A stretch of 64,000 nt of DNA from Muribaculaceae bacterium (GCA_022509085.1 JAFLTW010000005.1:83099-147098), one strand, 5' to 3'. Counted from the first letter of the stretch, positions 35,525-45,090 are shown. Notes: generated from the sequence alone by a model not told the origin. A program made the numbers and translations.

Positions 35525-35850
35525 ACTTCATAGACATGCTCTCCGAGCAAGCCTGCATAGGTCTGAACTGCCCCACCAAGGTCGCTTCGCTCCCACATGG
35601 TGGGGATAACCATAGGGGAAGCTCTCCGAGCTAACTACCACAGCAGCAAAGGGTTAACCATAGGGGAAGCTCTCCGAGCTATTTCCCAATTCTGGACATC
35701 GAGGACTCAACATCATCGCGCACAACTGGCAGAACAACACGGAGGCACCTCGTCAACTTATGTCAGGTTTAACACCTAAAAACCGTCAACCCAAATCAGG
35801 AAAACACAGGGGTTAAATGAGTTCTGCGATTCCCCGGGTTCTGCGATTGA
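35525..35850 (-). repeat. Structured intergenic hairpin repeat, copy E (reverse orientation, rearranged)
   Basis: On the minus strand: TGCTC-GGA-GAGCA (35549-35537), outer stem CCCCACCA/TGGTGGGG (35598-35605 with 35571-35578), AGCTC-GGA-GAGCT (35632-35620), a second partial copy of that hairpin (35680-35668), and tcgcagaac units near 35822-35850. It is the only reversed copy and lies on the other side of the Rpn gene from copy D. Between 35690 and 36033 I see nothing else that I can name. Confidence 0.75.
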
Positions 35851-36033
35851 TTATCAGACAAAAAGAGTTGCCTAATCGCGCCTTACTGGTAGAATCACGC
35901 TGACATTATTTTTAACTTACACTGTCAACCTAATTAGGGAAAGACACGATGTCTTTTCGTGTTGGGACTTTGACAGGAAGATTGCCTCAATATAAGGGAA
36001 TGTTTCTCAGGTAGATTATTCGACAGGAATCCG

Positions 36034-37005
36034 ATGAAAAATAACATACTAATTACATCCGCCGGGAAAAGGGCGGAACTATTACTTGAGTTTAAAAGGG
36101 AACTGTCTGCAATTTTCCCCGAGGGGAAAGTATTCGCCGTCGATCTTAATCCTTTTTTATCGCCGGCATGTCATTTGGCTGACCAAGCTTTTCCAGTGAC
36201 TCGAGTAACCGATCCACAATATATCGACCAACTTAAAGAATTATGCCAAAAACATGATATCGGCATTATAGTCCCGACAATAGATACTGAACTTAAAGTG
36301 TTGTCAAGAAACCGGAATGAATTCTCCGATAACGGGACCGAGATCATGGTGCCCGACGAAGATTTCATCAACACATGCAGGGATAAACGCATCACAAAAA
36401 AATTCTTTGAGGTGCATGGCATCAGAACACCAAAAGAGATAAACAAACACAATCCTACATACCCTCTATTTGCAAAACCCTTTGATGGCTCACTGAGCAC
36501 TAACATTCACATCATTAAAGAGCCATCAGAACTTACACAAAAGATACTGGAAGATGAAAAACTTATTTTCATGGAGTATGTAGATCCTGCGGAATATAAA
36601 GAGTTTACTGTAGATTTATATTACGGGAAAGACAACCTCCTTAAGTGTATCGTGCCAAGAGAAAGGGTTCAGGTGAGGAGCGGTGAAGTGAATAAGGCAA
36701 TCGCTCAAAAGAATTATATAATCGAATACCTACACGAAAGAGTCAACCACCTTCCCGGTGTGAGAGGCTGCATCTGTATGCAGTTGTTTTATCGGCAAGA
36801 AGACAATGATATCATCGGAATTGAAATCAATCCGAGATTTGGAGGCGGATATCCCCTTTCATATTATGCCGGTGCCAATTTCCCCAAAATGATTATAGAG
36901 GAATACCTAATAGGAAAGACTTGTGACTATATGGATAACTGGGAGGATGGAACAGTAATGTTGAGATATGACTCACAAGTCATCACCAAATTGGATAAGA
37001 GATAA
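36034..37005 (+). CDS. Orphan ATP-grasp protein (CarB/PylC-like)
   Basis: 323-residue ATP-grasp ligase of the carbamoyl-phosphate-synthase-like type. An N-terminal pre-ATP-grasp domain (ILITSAGKRAELLLEFKREL) is followed by the ATP-binding part (YPLFAKPFDGSLSTNIHII) and the metal ligands in IIGIEINPRFGGGYPLSYY. Relatives occur in capsule and small-molecule loci, frequently beside HAD-type hydrolases, but here it stands alone between repeats and the convergent nifJ gene. It is moderately AT-rich, so it may be a remnant of the polysaccharide island. Substrate unknown. Confidence 0.8.
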   Translation: MKNNILITSAGKRAELLLEFKRELSAIFPEGKVFAVDLNPFLSPACHLADQAFPVTRVTDPQYIDQLKELCQKHDIGIIVPTIDTELKVLSRNRNEFSDNGTEIMVPDEDFINTCRDKRITKKFFEVHGIRTPKEINKHNPTYPLFAKPFDGSLSTNIHIIKEPSELTQKILEDEKLIFMEYVDPAEYKEFTVDLYYGKDNLLKCIVPRERVQVRSGEVNKAIAQKNYIIEYLHERVNHLPGVRGCICMQLFYRQEDNDIIGIEINPRFGGGYPLSYYAGANFPKMIIEEYLIGKTCDYMDNWEDGTVMLRYDSQVITKLDKR

Positions 37006-37040
37006 ACTTACTTTTTGAGGATTTCTCCTCACCACAAATA

Positions 37041-37115
37041 CAGCGAGGGCTGCTCCCGGACGGGAGCAGCCCTCGCTGCGTATAGGAGCGGCGGCTTCAC
37101 TTGAAGCCGCCGCTC
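37041..37115. terminator. Double hairpin between convergent genes
   Basis: Two perfect hairpins: CAGCGAGGGCTGCTCCCG (37041-37058) with its complement at 37061-37078, an 18-bp stem with GA in the turn; and GAGCGGCGGCTTCA (37086-37099) with its complement at 37102-37115. They lie between the ATP-grasp gene (+) and nifJ (-), both ending here, so a bidirectional terminator is likely. T-runs are poor on both sides. Confidence 0.65.
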
Positions 37116-37142
37116 GATAGGGGGTTTTCCTCAGGGGAATTT

Positions 37143-40100
37143 TCAGTCTTTATTCTGGGCTTTGAGCTCGGAGACCTCGGGATCCTCGCCCTGCCACTGC
37201 TGGGCGGCGAGACGGCGATAGCTGTTGTAGCGCCAGCGGGCGTTGGCCTTGGCTGCGTCGAAGAGCTCCTGGGCCTCATTGGGATACATCTTCTTGACGG
37301 ATGCAAACCTCACCTCGCCCATAAGGAAGCTGTCAAACTTGCTCCAGTCGGGATCCTTGCTGTCGAGCGTGAAGGGGTTCTTGCCCTCCTCCTCGAGTGC
37401 GGGATTGTAGCGCCAGAGATGCCAGTAGCCGCATTCGACGGCCTCCTTCTCCTCACGCTGGCTCTTGCCCATACCGGCCTTCAGACCATGGTTGATACAC
37501 GGCGAGTAGGCGATGATGAGCGACGGGCCGTCGTAAGCCTCAGCCTCGCGGAAGGCCTTGAGCGTCTGGGCCTGGTCGGCACCCATGGCCACCTGGGCAA
37601 CGTAGACATATCCGTAGGTGGTGGCAATCAGACCAAGGTCTTTCTTGCGGATGCGCTTGCCGGCGGCGGCAAACTTCGCGATGGCGCCGATCGGCGTGGA
37701 CTTCGACGACTGGCCACCCGTGTTGGAGTAGACCTCAGTGTCGAGCACGAGGATGTTGACATTCTTGCCGGAGGCGATGACATGGTCGAGACCGCCGAAA
37801 CCGATATCGTAGCTGGCGCCGTCGCCACCGATAATCCACTGTGAGCGCTTGGTGAGGTAATGCTTCAGCGGACCTACCTGGGCGCATACGCCGCAGTTGG
37901 CGGCATTTGCGGCGGCAGCCTCTGCCCACTTCTCGCCGGCCTCGCGACTGCGTTCGGCGTCGTCGCGGAGGTCTAGCCACTGCTGAGCGGCCTCGCGCAC
38001 GCCTTCGGGCATGTCGCTATCCACCGTCTTCTCCGCGAGATCAACGAGGCGCGCACGCATCTTCTCGTAGGCAATCTGCATACCGAGACCGAACTCGCAG
38101 AAATCCTCGAAGAGGGAGTTGGCCCAAGCGGGACCATGGCCCTTCTCGTCGGTGCAATAGGGAGTGGAGGGCACGGAGCCGGAATAGATGGAGGAGCAGC
38201 CCGTGGCGTTGGCGATAATCTGGCGGTCGCCGAAGAGCTGCGTCATGAGCTTGACGTAAGGCGTCTCGCCACAGCCGGAGCATGCGCCGGAGAACTCGAA
38301 GAGCGGAGTGGCATACTGCGAGTTCTTCACGTTGGAAGCGACGTCGACAAGGCGAGCCTTGGAGGAAACGTTGGCCACACACCAGTCCCAGTTCTTCTGG
38401 TCCCAAAGCTGGCCCTGCTCGGGCTTCATGGCGAGAGCCTTATGCTGCACGAGCTCGCCGGCCTCGTTCTTGACCTTCTTGCCGGGGCAGACATCCACAC
38501 AGTTGCCGCAGCCGAGACAGTCGAGCACATCGACCTGCATGCGGAACCGCATGTCAGGGAACATCTTGGGAGGCACGGCTGCCAGAGTGGCATCCTCGCC
38601 GAAGGGAGCACCGGCCAGCTCCTCCTTCGTCATGACGAAGGGACGGATGCAGGCGTGGGGGCAGACGTAGGCGCACTGGTTGCACTGGATACAGTTGTCC
38701 TTGTCCCATTCGGGCACGAAGGCAGCCACACCGCGCTTCTCATAGGCTGCTGTGCCCTGCGGCCATGTGCCGTCGACATAGTCGACAAACGCGCTTACGG
38801 GGAGCGAGTCGCCATCCTGGGCGTTGATGGGGCGCACCACCTTCTCGATAAACTCCGGAGCGGGAGAGAGAGCGGGACGCTCGCCGGCCAGGGAGGCCCA
38901 GGCGGGGTCGACCTCGAGCTTATGGTATTCGCCGCCGCGGTCGACGGCAGCATAGTTCATTTTCACGATGTTCTCGCCCTTCTTGCCGTAGCTCTTCTGG
39001 ATGAACTTCTTCATCTGCTCGACGGCGAGGTCGACGGGAATCACCTCCGTGATGCGGAAGAAGGCGCTCTGAAGGATGGTGTTTGTGCGGTTGCCAAGGC
39101 CAATCTCCTGAGCAATCCTCGTGGCGTTGATATAATAGAGGTTGATATCGTTTTCGGCCAGATATTTCTTCACGTGGTCGGGAAGATTGCGGCGGAGTTC
39201 CTCCTCGTTCCAAATGGTGTTGAGCAGGAGCGTGCCACCCTTGACGAGACCCTTGGTGACGTCGTACATATTCAGGTAAGCCTGGACGTGGCAAGCCACG
39301 AAGTCGGGGGTATTCACCAGATATGTGGAGCGGATGGGGGTGTCGCCGAAGCGGAGGTGGGAGCAGGTGAAGCCGCCTGACTTCTTGGAGTCGTAGCTGA
39401 AGTAGGCCTGGCAATACTTGTCGGTGTTGTCGCCGATAATCTTCACGGAGTTTTTGTTGGCGCCCACCGTACCGTCGGAACCGAGGCCGTAGAACTTGGC
39501 GGCGAAGGTGCCTTTCGTGCCGAGATGGAGCTCGGGCAGCTGCGGCAGGGAGAGGAAAGTGACATCGTCTTCTATGCCCACGGTAAAGCCGTTTTTGGGC
39601 TGGGGAAGAGCGAGGTTTTCATATACGGCCAGGATTTGGGCCGGGGTGGTATCCTTAGAGCTGAGACCATAGCGGCCGCCCACCACGAGAGGAGCTCCCT
39701 CAACGCCGAAGAAGCAGTCTTTCACGTCGAGATAGAGGGGCTCGCCGAGGGCACCGGGTTCCTTGGTGCGGTCGAGCACGGCCACCTTCCTTGCCGACTT
39801 GGGCACGGCGGCGAGGAAATGGCGGGCAGAGAAAGGGCGGTAGAGGTGGACAGCCACCAGACCTACCTTCTCACCCTTGGCGCGGAGGTAGTCTACAGTC
39901 TCCTTGATGGCCTCCGTAACGGAGCCCATGGCGATGATGACACGGTCGGCCTCGGGGTCGCCGTAATAGTCGAAGAGACCGTAGGAGCGGCCAGTAATCT
40001 TCGAGATTTCCTTCATATATTCCTCAACCACGGCAGGCACGGCCTCATAGTATTTATTGGAGGCCTCGCGATGCTGGAAGAAAGCGTCGGGGTTCTCGGC

Positions 40101-40760
40101 CATACCGCGGGCCACGGGGGCGTCGGGGTTGAGGGCACGGCGGCGGAAGTCGGCGAGGGCCTCCTTGTCGAGAAGCGGCAGGAGGTCTTCGGCCTGCATC
40201 TCCTCCACCTTCTGAATTTCGTGGGAAGTGCGGAAGCCGTCGAAGAAATTGACGAACGGCACGCGGCTGCGGATAGCGGAGAGGTGGGCCACACCGGCGA
40301 GGTCCATTACCTCCTGCACGGAGCCTTCGGCCAGCATGGCGAAGCCGGTCTGGCGGCAGGCCATCACGTCCTGATGGTCGCCGAAGATGGAAAGGGCGTG
40401 GGAAGCGATGGTACGGGCCGAGACATGGAAGACACACGGCAGGAGTTCGCCGGCAATCTTATACATGTTGGGGATCATGAGGAGAAGGCCCTGGGAGGCG
40501 GTGTAGGTAGTGGTGAGGGCACCTGCCTGGAGGGAGCCGTGGACAGCGCCTGCGGCGCCTGCCTCGCTCTGCATCTCCTGGACAGTGACGGTCTCGCCAA
40601 AAATGTTTTTCTTACCGGCGGCGCTCCAGTCGTCGACATATTCAGCCATCGTAGACGAAGGAGTGATGGGGTAGATCGCGGCCACTTCAGTAAACATATA
40701 ACTGATGTGGGCGGCAGCATGATTGCCGTCGCAGGTTAGAAATTTCTTTGACTTGCTCAT
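37143..40760 (-). CDS. nifJ: Pyruvate:ferredoxin (flavodoxin) oxidoreductase
   Basis: 1,205-residue single-chain PFOR that oxidatively decarboxylates pyruvate to acetyl-CoA and reduces ferredoxin or flavodoxin, a key anaerobic step. In order: the N-terminal pyrimidine-binding domain (HAAAHISYMFTEVAAIYPIT), transketolase-C-like and gamma domains, two 4Fe-4S motifs (CIQCNQCAYVCPHAC near residue 690 and CLGCGNCVDVCP near 745), and the C-terminal TPP domain with GDGASYDIGFGGLDH near 975 and SNTGGQSSKSTP. Length matches the family. A strong promoter lies 30 bases upstream and a double hairpin downstream. It is monocistronic. Confidence 0.97.
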   Translation of the reverse strand: MSKSKKFLTCDGNHAAAHISYMFTEVAAIYPITPSSTMAEYVDDWSAAGKKNIFGETVTVQEMQSEAGAAGAVHGSLQAGALTTTYTASQGLLLMIPNMYKIAGELLPCVFHVSARTIASHALSIFGDHQDVMACRQTGFAMLAEGSVQEVMDLAGVAHLSAIRSRVPFVNFFDGFRTSHEIQKVEEMQAEDLLPLLDKEALADFRRRALNPDAPVARGMAENPDAFFQHREASNKYYEAVPAVVEEYMKEISKITGRSYGLFDYYGDPEADRVIIAMGSVTEAIKETVDYLRAKGEKVGLVAVHLYRPFSARHFLAAVPKSARKVAVLDRTKEPGALGEPLYLDVKDCFFGVEGAPLVVGGRYGLSSKDTTPAQILAVYENLALPQPKNGFTVGIEDDVTFLSLPQLPELHLGTKGTFAAKFYGLGSDGTVGANKNSVKIIGDNTDKYCQAYFSYDSKKSGGFTCSHLRFGDTPIRSTYLVNTPDFVACHVQAYLNMYDVTKGLVKGGTLLLNTIWNEEELRRNLPDHVKKYLAENDINLYYINATRIAQEIGLGNRTNTILQSAFFRITEVIPVDLAVEQMKKFIQKSYGKKGENIVKMNYAAVDRGGEYHKLEVDPAWASLAGERPALSPAPEFIEKVVRPINAQDGDSLPVSAFVDYVDGTWPQGTAAYEKRGVAAFVPEWDKDNCIQCNQCAYVCPHACIRPFVMTKEELAGAPFGEDATLAAVPPKMFPDMRFRMQVDVLDCLGCGNCVDVCPGKKVKNEAGELVQHKALAMKPEQGQLWDQKNWDWCVANVSSKARLVDVASNVKNSQYATPLFEFSGACSGCGETPYVKLMTQLFGDRQIIANATGCSSIYSGSVPSTPYCTDEKGHGPAWANSLFEDFCEFGLGMQIAYEKMRARLVDLAEKTVDSDMPEGVREAAQQWLDLRDDAERSREAGEKWAEAAAANAANCGVCAQVGPLKHYLTKRSQWIIGGDGASYDIGFGGLDHVIASGKNVNILVLDTEVYSNTGGQSSKSTPIGAIAKFAAAGKRIRKKDLGLIATTYGYVYVAQVAMGADQAQTLKAFREAEAYDGPSLIIAYSPCINHGLKAGMGKSQREEKEAVECGYWHLWRYNPALEEEGKNPFTLDSKDPDWSKFDSFLMGEVRFASVKKMYPNEAQELFDAAKANARWRYNSYRRLAAQQWQGEDPEVSELKAQNKD

Positions 40761-40789
40761 AGTGAATTATGTTACCTTAAGAATTTTTG

Positions 40790-40821
40790 CAAAATTAATA
40801 AAAAAACCGCTCATAAGCAAA
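40790..40821 (-). promoter_or_regulatory. Promoter of nifJ
   Basis: On the minus strand: TTTG (40821-40818), 20-base spacer, TAATTTTG (40797-40790), an exact Bacteroidota housekeeping promoter, 30 bases before the nifJ start. Confidence 0.8.
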
Positions 40822-40869
40822 CGGAGCGCCCTATTTGAGCGCCCCATCGGAGACCCTTATCCGGGGCCT

Positions 40870-42204
40870 CTATTCGAGAGGGGTAAAGAGGCGGCGCGAT
40901 CCCTTGACGCGCGCCGAGCGGGCCACGGCAAGAAGCTCAGGGAGCAGAGACGTGGGGACGGCGAAAAGCGAGTAATGGTCGAAGACATCTATGCGGCCTA
41001 TATCGGAGCCCGGGATGCCGCACTCCTTGGTAAGGAAGCCCAGGATATCGCCCTTGGAGAGTTTCTCCTTGCGGCCCGCATTAATTGCAACCGTAGTGAG
41101 ACCGGAGGCAAGGCTGGCCTCCGCCTCGGAACCGAGATGGAGCTCGCGGTCGAAATCCGTGAACTCGCGCACATCCTCGTCGGGACCGACAAGCACGTAG
41201 ACATCGCCCTCCTCCTCCACACGGGCCGTTCGCCCGTTGCGGTGGGTGTAGGCCTCCGGAGAGAGAGCCTGGTGATAGTGGATCACATTGCGCACCGACT
41301 CGATGTCGAGGCCGCGCGCCGCCAGGTCGGTGGCCACCAGCACGGGGTCGGAGCCGTTGTTGAAGCGCACCACGGCCTGCTCACGCTGCCGCTGGTCGAG
41401 CGCCCCATGATAGAGCACGCAGGAGACACCCCTCCCCTTCAGAAACTCGGCCACTCGCTCCGCGCTCTCCCGATGGTTGACGAAGACAATCGACTTCTCC
41501 GGCCGGGGGCCTGAAGTGATTGTCTTAAGCAACTGAAGGAGCGACTCCAACTTGTCGCGGCCCGGCACCTCCACCTTCGAGACACGCAGGCGGTGCCGCA
41601 GCCGCCGGTTTTTCTCCAGGAAATTGACCTCAATGGGGTTGTTGAGCCTCAGGAACTCCGGGAGCACGTCGGCCGACGTAGCCGACGTGAGGATATTGCG
41701 GCTCACATTCTTGAGGCGCCCGAGAATCTTCTTAAGCTCATCTTCAAAACCCAGCTCGAGCGTCTTGTCGAACTCATCGAGCACCAGGATGCGCACCGGC
41801 AGAAGGTCGACATTGCGGCGGTTGAGATGGTCGAGCAGTCGACCCGGGGTAGCCACGATGATGTCTGGCGTGACGCGGAGAGAATTTACCTCATCCTCCA
41901 CCTTATGGCCTCCATAGAGAGCCGTAACCTTATATCCCGCGGCCACCGTATTGAACACGCCCGCAATCTGGATCACCAGTTCGCGGGAGGGCGCGATGAC
42001 CACACACTGCACCCTACCCGAGGGAGGATTGAGCATCTTCAGGACGGGGAGAATAAAGGCAAGCGTCTTGCCGGAACCCGTTGGGGACAGAAGGATGATG
42101 TCGCGTTTCTCTGACGAGGCGTCGAGCATGCGCCGCTGCATGGGATTGAGTTCGGCGATGCCCAGCTTTGACGACAGAACGGGGAGGAATTCTTTTTCGC
42201 GCAT
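40870..42204 (-). CDS. DEAD-box RNA helicase, DbpA-like
   Basis: 444-residue ATP-dependent RNA helicase. SPTGSGKT (residues 40-47) is the Walker A, PSRELV and TPGRLLDH follow, motif II reads DEFD instead of DEAD, and the C-terminal part has HYHQALSPEAYTHRNGRTAR. The last 70 residues (LSKGDILGFLTKECGIPGSD onward) match the DbpA-type RNA-binding domain that recognises 23S rRNA, so a ribosome-assembly role is likely. The frame is open to 42372, but the ATG at 42204 gives the family start MREKEFLPVL. Confidence 0.88.
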   Translation of the reverse strand: MREKEFLPVLSSKLGIAELNPMQRRMLDASSEKRDIILLSPTGSGKTLAFILPVLKMLNPPSGRVQCVVIAPSRELVIQIAGVFNTVAAGYKVTALYGGHKVEDEVNSLRVTPDIIVATPGRLLDHLNRRNVDLLPVRILVLDEFDKTLELGFEDELKKILGRLKNVSRNILTSATSADVLPEFLRLNNPIEVNFLEKNRRLRHRLRVSKVEVPGRDKLESLLQLLKTITSGPRPEKSIVFVNHRESAERVAEFLKGRGVSCVLYHGALDQRQREQAVVRFNNGSDPVLVATDLAARGLDIESVRNVIHYHQALSPEAYTHRNGRTARVEEEGDVYVLVGPDEDVREFTDFDRELHLGSEAEASLASGLTTVAINAGRKEKLSKGDILGFLTKECGIPGSDIGRIDVFDHYSLFAVPTSLLPELLAVARSARVKGSRRLFTPLE

Positions 42205-42269
42205 GGTTGGGGGGTATAAAGGTAAAAAGAGTATAAAGGTAAAAAAGGTAAAAGATAAAGGGTGAGGCC

Positions 42270-44405
42270 TCAGGAGATGCGGGACCAATCTACCGACTTC
42301 GCGAAGCGGCGATGGAGCTCGCGGAGAATGATGGATAGAGCCTCGGAGCCCGGCTGGGGCGGTATGCTCCACGAACTCGCCGTCATATCTGAAGAGTATA
42401 TGACGGGGAAGGCATCGAGAGTATCTTGTGCAGCCTTGCGGGCGAGTGTGAGAATCTGGCCATCCTGCGTAAGGTTCGCTATCTTCAGGTTAAACGCCAA
42501 ACCGCTCTGCATTGTTCCCTCGAGGTCGCCCGGACCGCGCAGCTTCATGTCGGCCTCCGAGATCAGGAAGCCGTCGGTGGTCTCCGTCATTATGCCGAGC
42601 CGCTTCTTAGTTTCGCGGCTCCCCTTCTCCTTACTCATGAGGATGCAATAGCTCATGTCCGCTCCACGGCCAACCCTGCCGCGCAGCTGATGGAGCTGCG
42701 ACAGACCGAACCGCTCGGCATTCTCGATCACCATCACCGTGGCGTTCGGGACGTTGACCCCGACCTCGATGACGGTGGTGGCCACCAGGATCCTCGCCTC
42801 GCCGGAGACGAAGAGCTGCATCTGGCGGTCTTTCTCGTCGGGCTTCATGCGCCCGTGGACATAACAGAGCGGGATATCCCTAAAGATGCCGCGCAGGCGC
42901 TCCACCCCGGCCTCGAGCGACTTCAGCTCGAGCTTATCGTTCTCCTTGATAAGCGGATAGACGATGTAGGCCTGACGGCCGGCGCGGATCTGATTCATGA
43001 CGAGACGATAGACAAGGTTGCGGTCTTCCTCATAGAAAAGGCGCGTGTCGACGGGTTTGCGTCCGGGAGGGAGCTCATCGATAACCGAGACCTCCAGATC
43101 GCCGTAGACCGTCATGGCCAGCGTACGCGGGATGGGGGTTGCCGTCATGACAAGCACGTGGGGGAGCGCCTCGGCCGAGCCCTTGCTCCAGAGACGGGCA
43201 CGCTGGGCCACACCGAAGCGGTGTTGCTCATCGATAACCGCCACACCAAGCTTATGAAAGCGCACCACCTCCTCCAGGAGCGCGTGGGTGCCCACGAGGA
43301 TGTGGAGCGAGCCGTCGAGGAGCATGCGATGGATCTCCTCGCGCTCCTTCTTGCGCGTGTTGCCCGTGAGCAGGCGCACATTGACGCCCACGGCCTTTCC
43401 CCATGCCGAGAGGGTGTCGAAATGCTGCGAGGCCAAAATCTCGGTAGGGGCCATCAGAGCGCCCTGGCAGCCGTTGTCGACGGCCAGAAGGAGCGTGAGG
43501 AAGGCCACCATCGTCTTGCCGCTGCCGACATCGCCCTGCAGAAGGCGGTTCATCTGCCGGCCCGAAAGGAGGTCGTCGCGAATCTCGCGCACCACACGCT
43601 TCTGGGCCTCCGTAAGTCGGAACGGCAGCACGTCGTGGAAAAAACGGTTGAACTTCTCGCCCACCCTGTTGAGCCGATAGCCCGCGGCCTTCTCGCGGCG
43701 CTCGCGGGCAAAGCGCAGAATATTGAGCTCAAGATAGTAAAGCTCCTCAAACTTCATACGCTCGCGCGCCTTCTGGAGCGCCCGCGGGTCGGAAGGGAGA
43801 TGAAGATGGCGCAGGGTCTCCTTGAGAGGCATGAGGCCATAGGCCTTCAGCAATTCCTTCGGGAGCGTCTCCGGGAGGTTCTTAAACAGGTCGAGCTCGA
43901 AAATCCGCTCAACGGCCGTGCGGAAAAACTTGGATGAGAACCCCTTGCGGCGCAGGGTGTCAGTAAGCGGATAGACCCCGACATTGCCCATTGGGGGACG
44001 CGAGGGGTCGTAGACCTCGATTTCGGGGTGTGCCATCTGCCATCCGCCCCGATAGAACGTCGGCCGGCCGAAAAGGATATACTCCGAAGAGGAAGCCTCG
44101 TAGGTTCGCCGGAAGTAGCCGGCATTGGTAAACCACACCACCTCCATAGTACGGGTGCCGTCGGAGAACAGCGCCACCAGGCGCTTGCGGCGCCCCTCCC
44201 CCTCCTCGGCAAACCTGAGGAAGCGGCCGCGCACCTGCATCTGGGTGCCCGTATCCACGAGTTCCGAAATCAGATACACCTTGCTGCGGTCGAGATAGCG
44301 GGTCGGGAAACAGTAGAGAAGGTCTTCGACGGAATGCACGTCGAGCTCGCGGGCCAGAACCTTGGCCCGCTCCTCGCCAATGCCTTTAAGAAACTTCACA
44401 TCCAT
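42270..44405 (-). CDS. recG: ATP-dependent DNA helicase RecG
   Basis: 711-residue helicase that remodels stalled forks and Holliday junctions. The N-terminal wedge/OB domain (about residues 50-150, QMQVRGRFLRF) is followed by LLQGDVGSGKTMVAFL (Walker A), DEQHRFGV (motif II), TATPIPRTLAMTVYGDLEVS and the C-terminal HQLRGRVGRG motif. Length is normal. Its start overlaps the end of ispD by ten bases, so they are co-transcribed. Confidence 0.96.
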   Translation of the reverse strand: MDVKFLKGIGEERAKVLARELDVHSVEDLLYCFPTRYLDRSKVYLISELVDTGTQMQVRGRFLRFAEEGEGRRKRLVALFSDGTRTMEVVWFTNAGYFRRTYEASSSEYILFGRPTFYRGGWQMAHPEIEVYDPSRPPMGNVGVYPLTDTLRRKGFSSKFFRTAVERIFELDLFKNLPETLPKELLKAYGLMPLKETLRHLHLPSDPRALQKARERMKFEELYYLELNILRFARERREKAAGYRLNRVGEKFNRFFHDVLPFRLTEAQKRVVREIRDDLLSGRQMNRLLQGDVGSGKTMVAFLTLLLAVDNGCQGALMAPTEILASQHFDTLSAWGKAVGVNVRLLTGNTRKKEREEIHRMLLDGSLHILVGTHALLEEVVRFHKLGVAVIDEQHRFGVAQRARLWSKGSAEALPHVLVMTATPIPRTLAMTVYGDLEVSVIDELPPGRKPVDTRLFYEEDRNLVYRLVMNQIRAGRQAYIVYPLIKENDKLELKSLEAGVERLRGIFRDIPLCYVHGRMKPDEKDRQMQLFVSGEARILVATTVIEVGVNVPNATVMVIENAERFGLSQLHQLRGRVGRGADMSYCILMSKEKGSRETKKRLGIMTETTDGFLISEADMKLRGPGDLEGTMQSGLAFNLKIANLTQDGQILTLARKAAQDTLDAFPVIYSSDMTASSWSIPPQPGSEALSIILRELHRRFAKSVDWSRIS

Positions 44406-45076
44406 TGGATAATCCTGAGGTCGAGAGGGGTCGTGACCTTGAAATTCAGGGAGTCGCCGGGGAAAGTGACGACACGCACCCCGGCAGCCTCTGCCACGGA
44501 GGCATCGTCGGTAAACGCCGACTCGTCGGCCACGCGGGCATAAGCCGGCGCTATGTCGCCGTAGCGGAAAATCTGAGGAGTCTGCACGGCCACATACTCA
44601 GAGCGTGGCACCGACACCGAGCCCTCCGGCGTGAGACGGCGGATGGAATCGGCCAGCGGCACCACCGGCACTGCCCCGACACCACCCTCAGCAAAGCCTC
44701 TGACACAGGCCTCACCACGGGCGATAAGCTCAGGGCTCACCAGCGGACGAGCGCTGTCGTGGATAAAGACAAGGTCGGAGGGGCCGGCACCCAGAGCCTC
44801 AAGCCCGCAGCGCACCGAAGCGACCCTTGACGGACCGCCGGCCACCTTCGTGACCCGGGCACCAAGAGCCGTCTCCTCGGAGGCGAAAAGTTCGTGCCAC
44901 CTCGCGAGAAACTCCGGATGGACCACCAGCACGACACGCATCGAGGGGTCGAACCGCAGGAAAGCCTCCACGGAGCGCCAGAAGAGCGACCGCTCCCCTA
45001 CCTTCTGAAACTGTTTTGGCAGAGGTCCGCCGGCACGCATGCCGGAGCCCCCCGCCAAAATGATAGCGTGGTTCAC
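44396..45076 (-). CDS. ispD: 2-C-methyl-D-erythritol 4-phosphate cytidylyltransferase
   Basis: 226-residue enzyme of the MEP isoprenoid pathway, forming CDP-methylerythritol. LAGGSGMRAGGPLPKQF is the nucleotide-binding signature, VFIHDSARPLVSPELI holds the metal-binding aspartate region, and the C-terminus has TDDASVAEAAG and the KVTTPLDLRI ending of the family. It overlaps recG by ten bases and starts 14 bases after fabG. Confidence 0.94.
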   Translation of the reverse strand: MNHAIILAGGSGMRAGGPLPKQFQKVGERSLFWRSVEAFLRFDPSMRVVLVVHPEFLARWHELFASEETALGARVTKVAGGPSRVASVRCGLEALGAGPSDLVFIHDSARPLVSPELIARGEACVRGFAEGGVGAVPVVPLADSIRRLTPEGSVSVPRSEYVAVQTPQIFRYGDIAPAYARVADESAFTDDASVAEAAGVRVVTFPGDSLNFKVTTPLDLRIIQWM

Positions 45077-45090
45077 TGAAGAGACCGTAA

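Noticed and set aside
37101..40739. Long plus-strand frames opposite nifJ (for example 38136-39380)
   Set aside because: Antisense shadows of a GC-rich gene; nifJ on the minus strand is unambiguous by motifs and length.
42426..43937. 503-codon plus-strand frame opposite recG
   Set aside because: Shadow of recG; His/Leu/Glu-rich with no recognisable domain.
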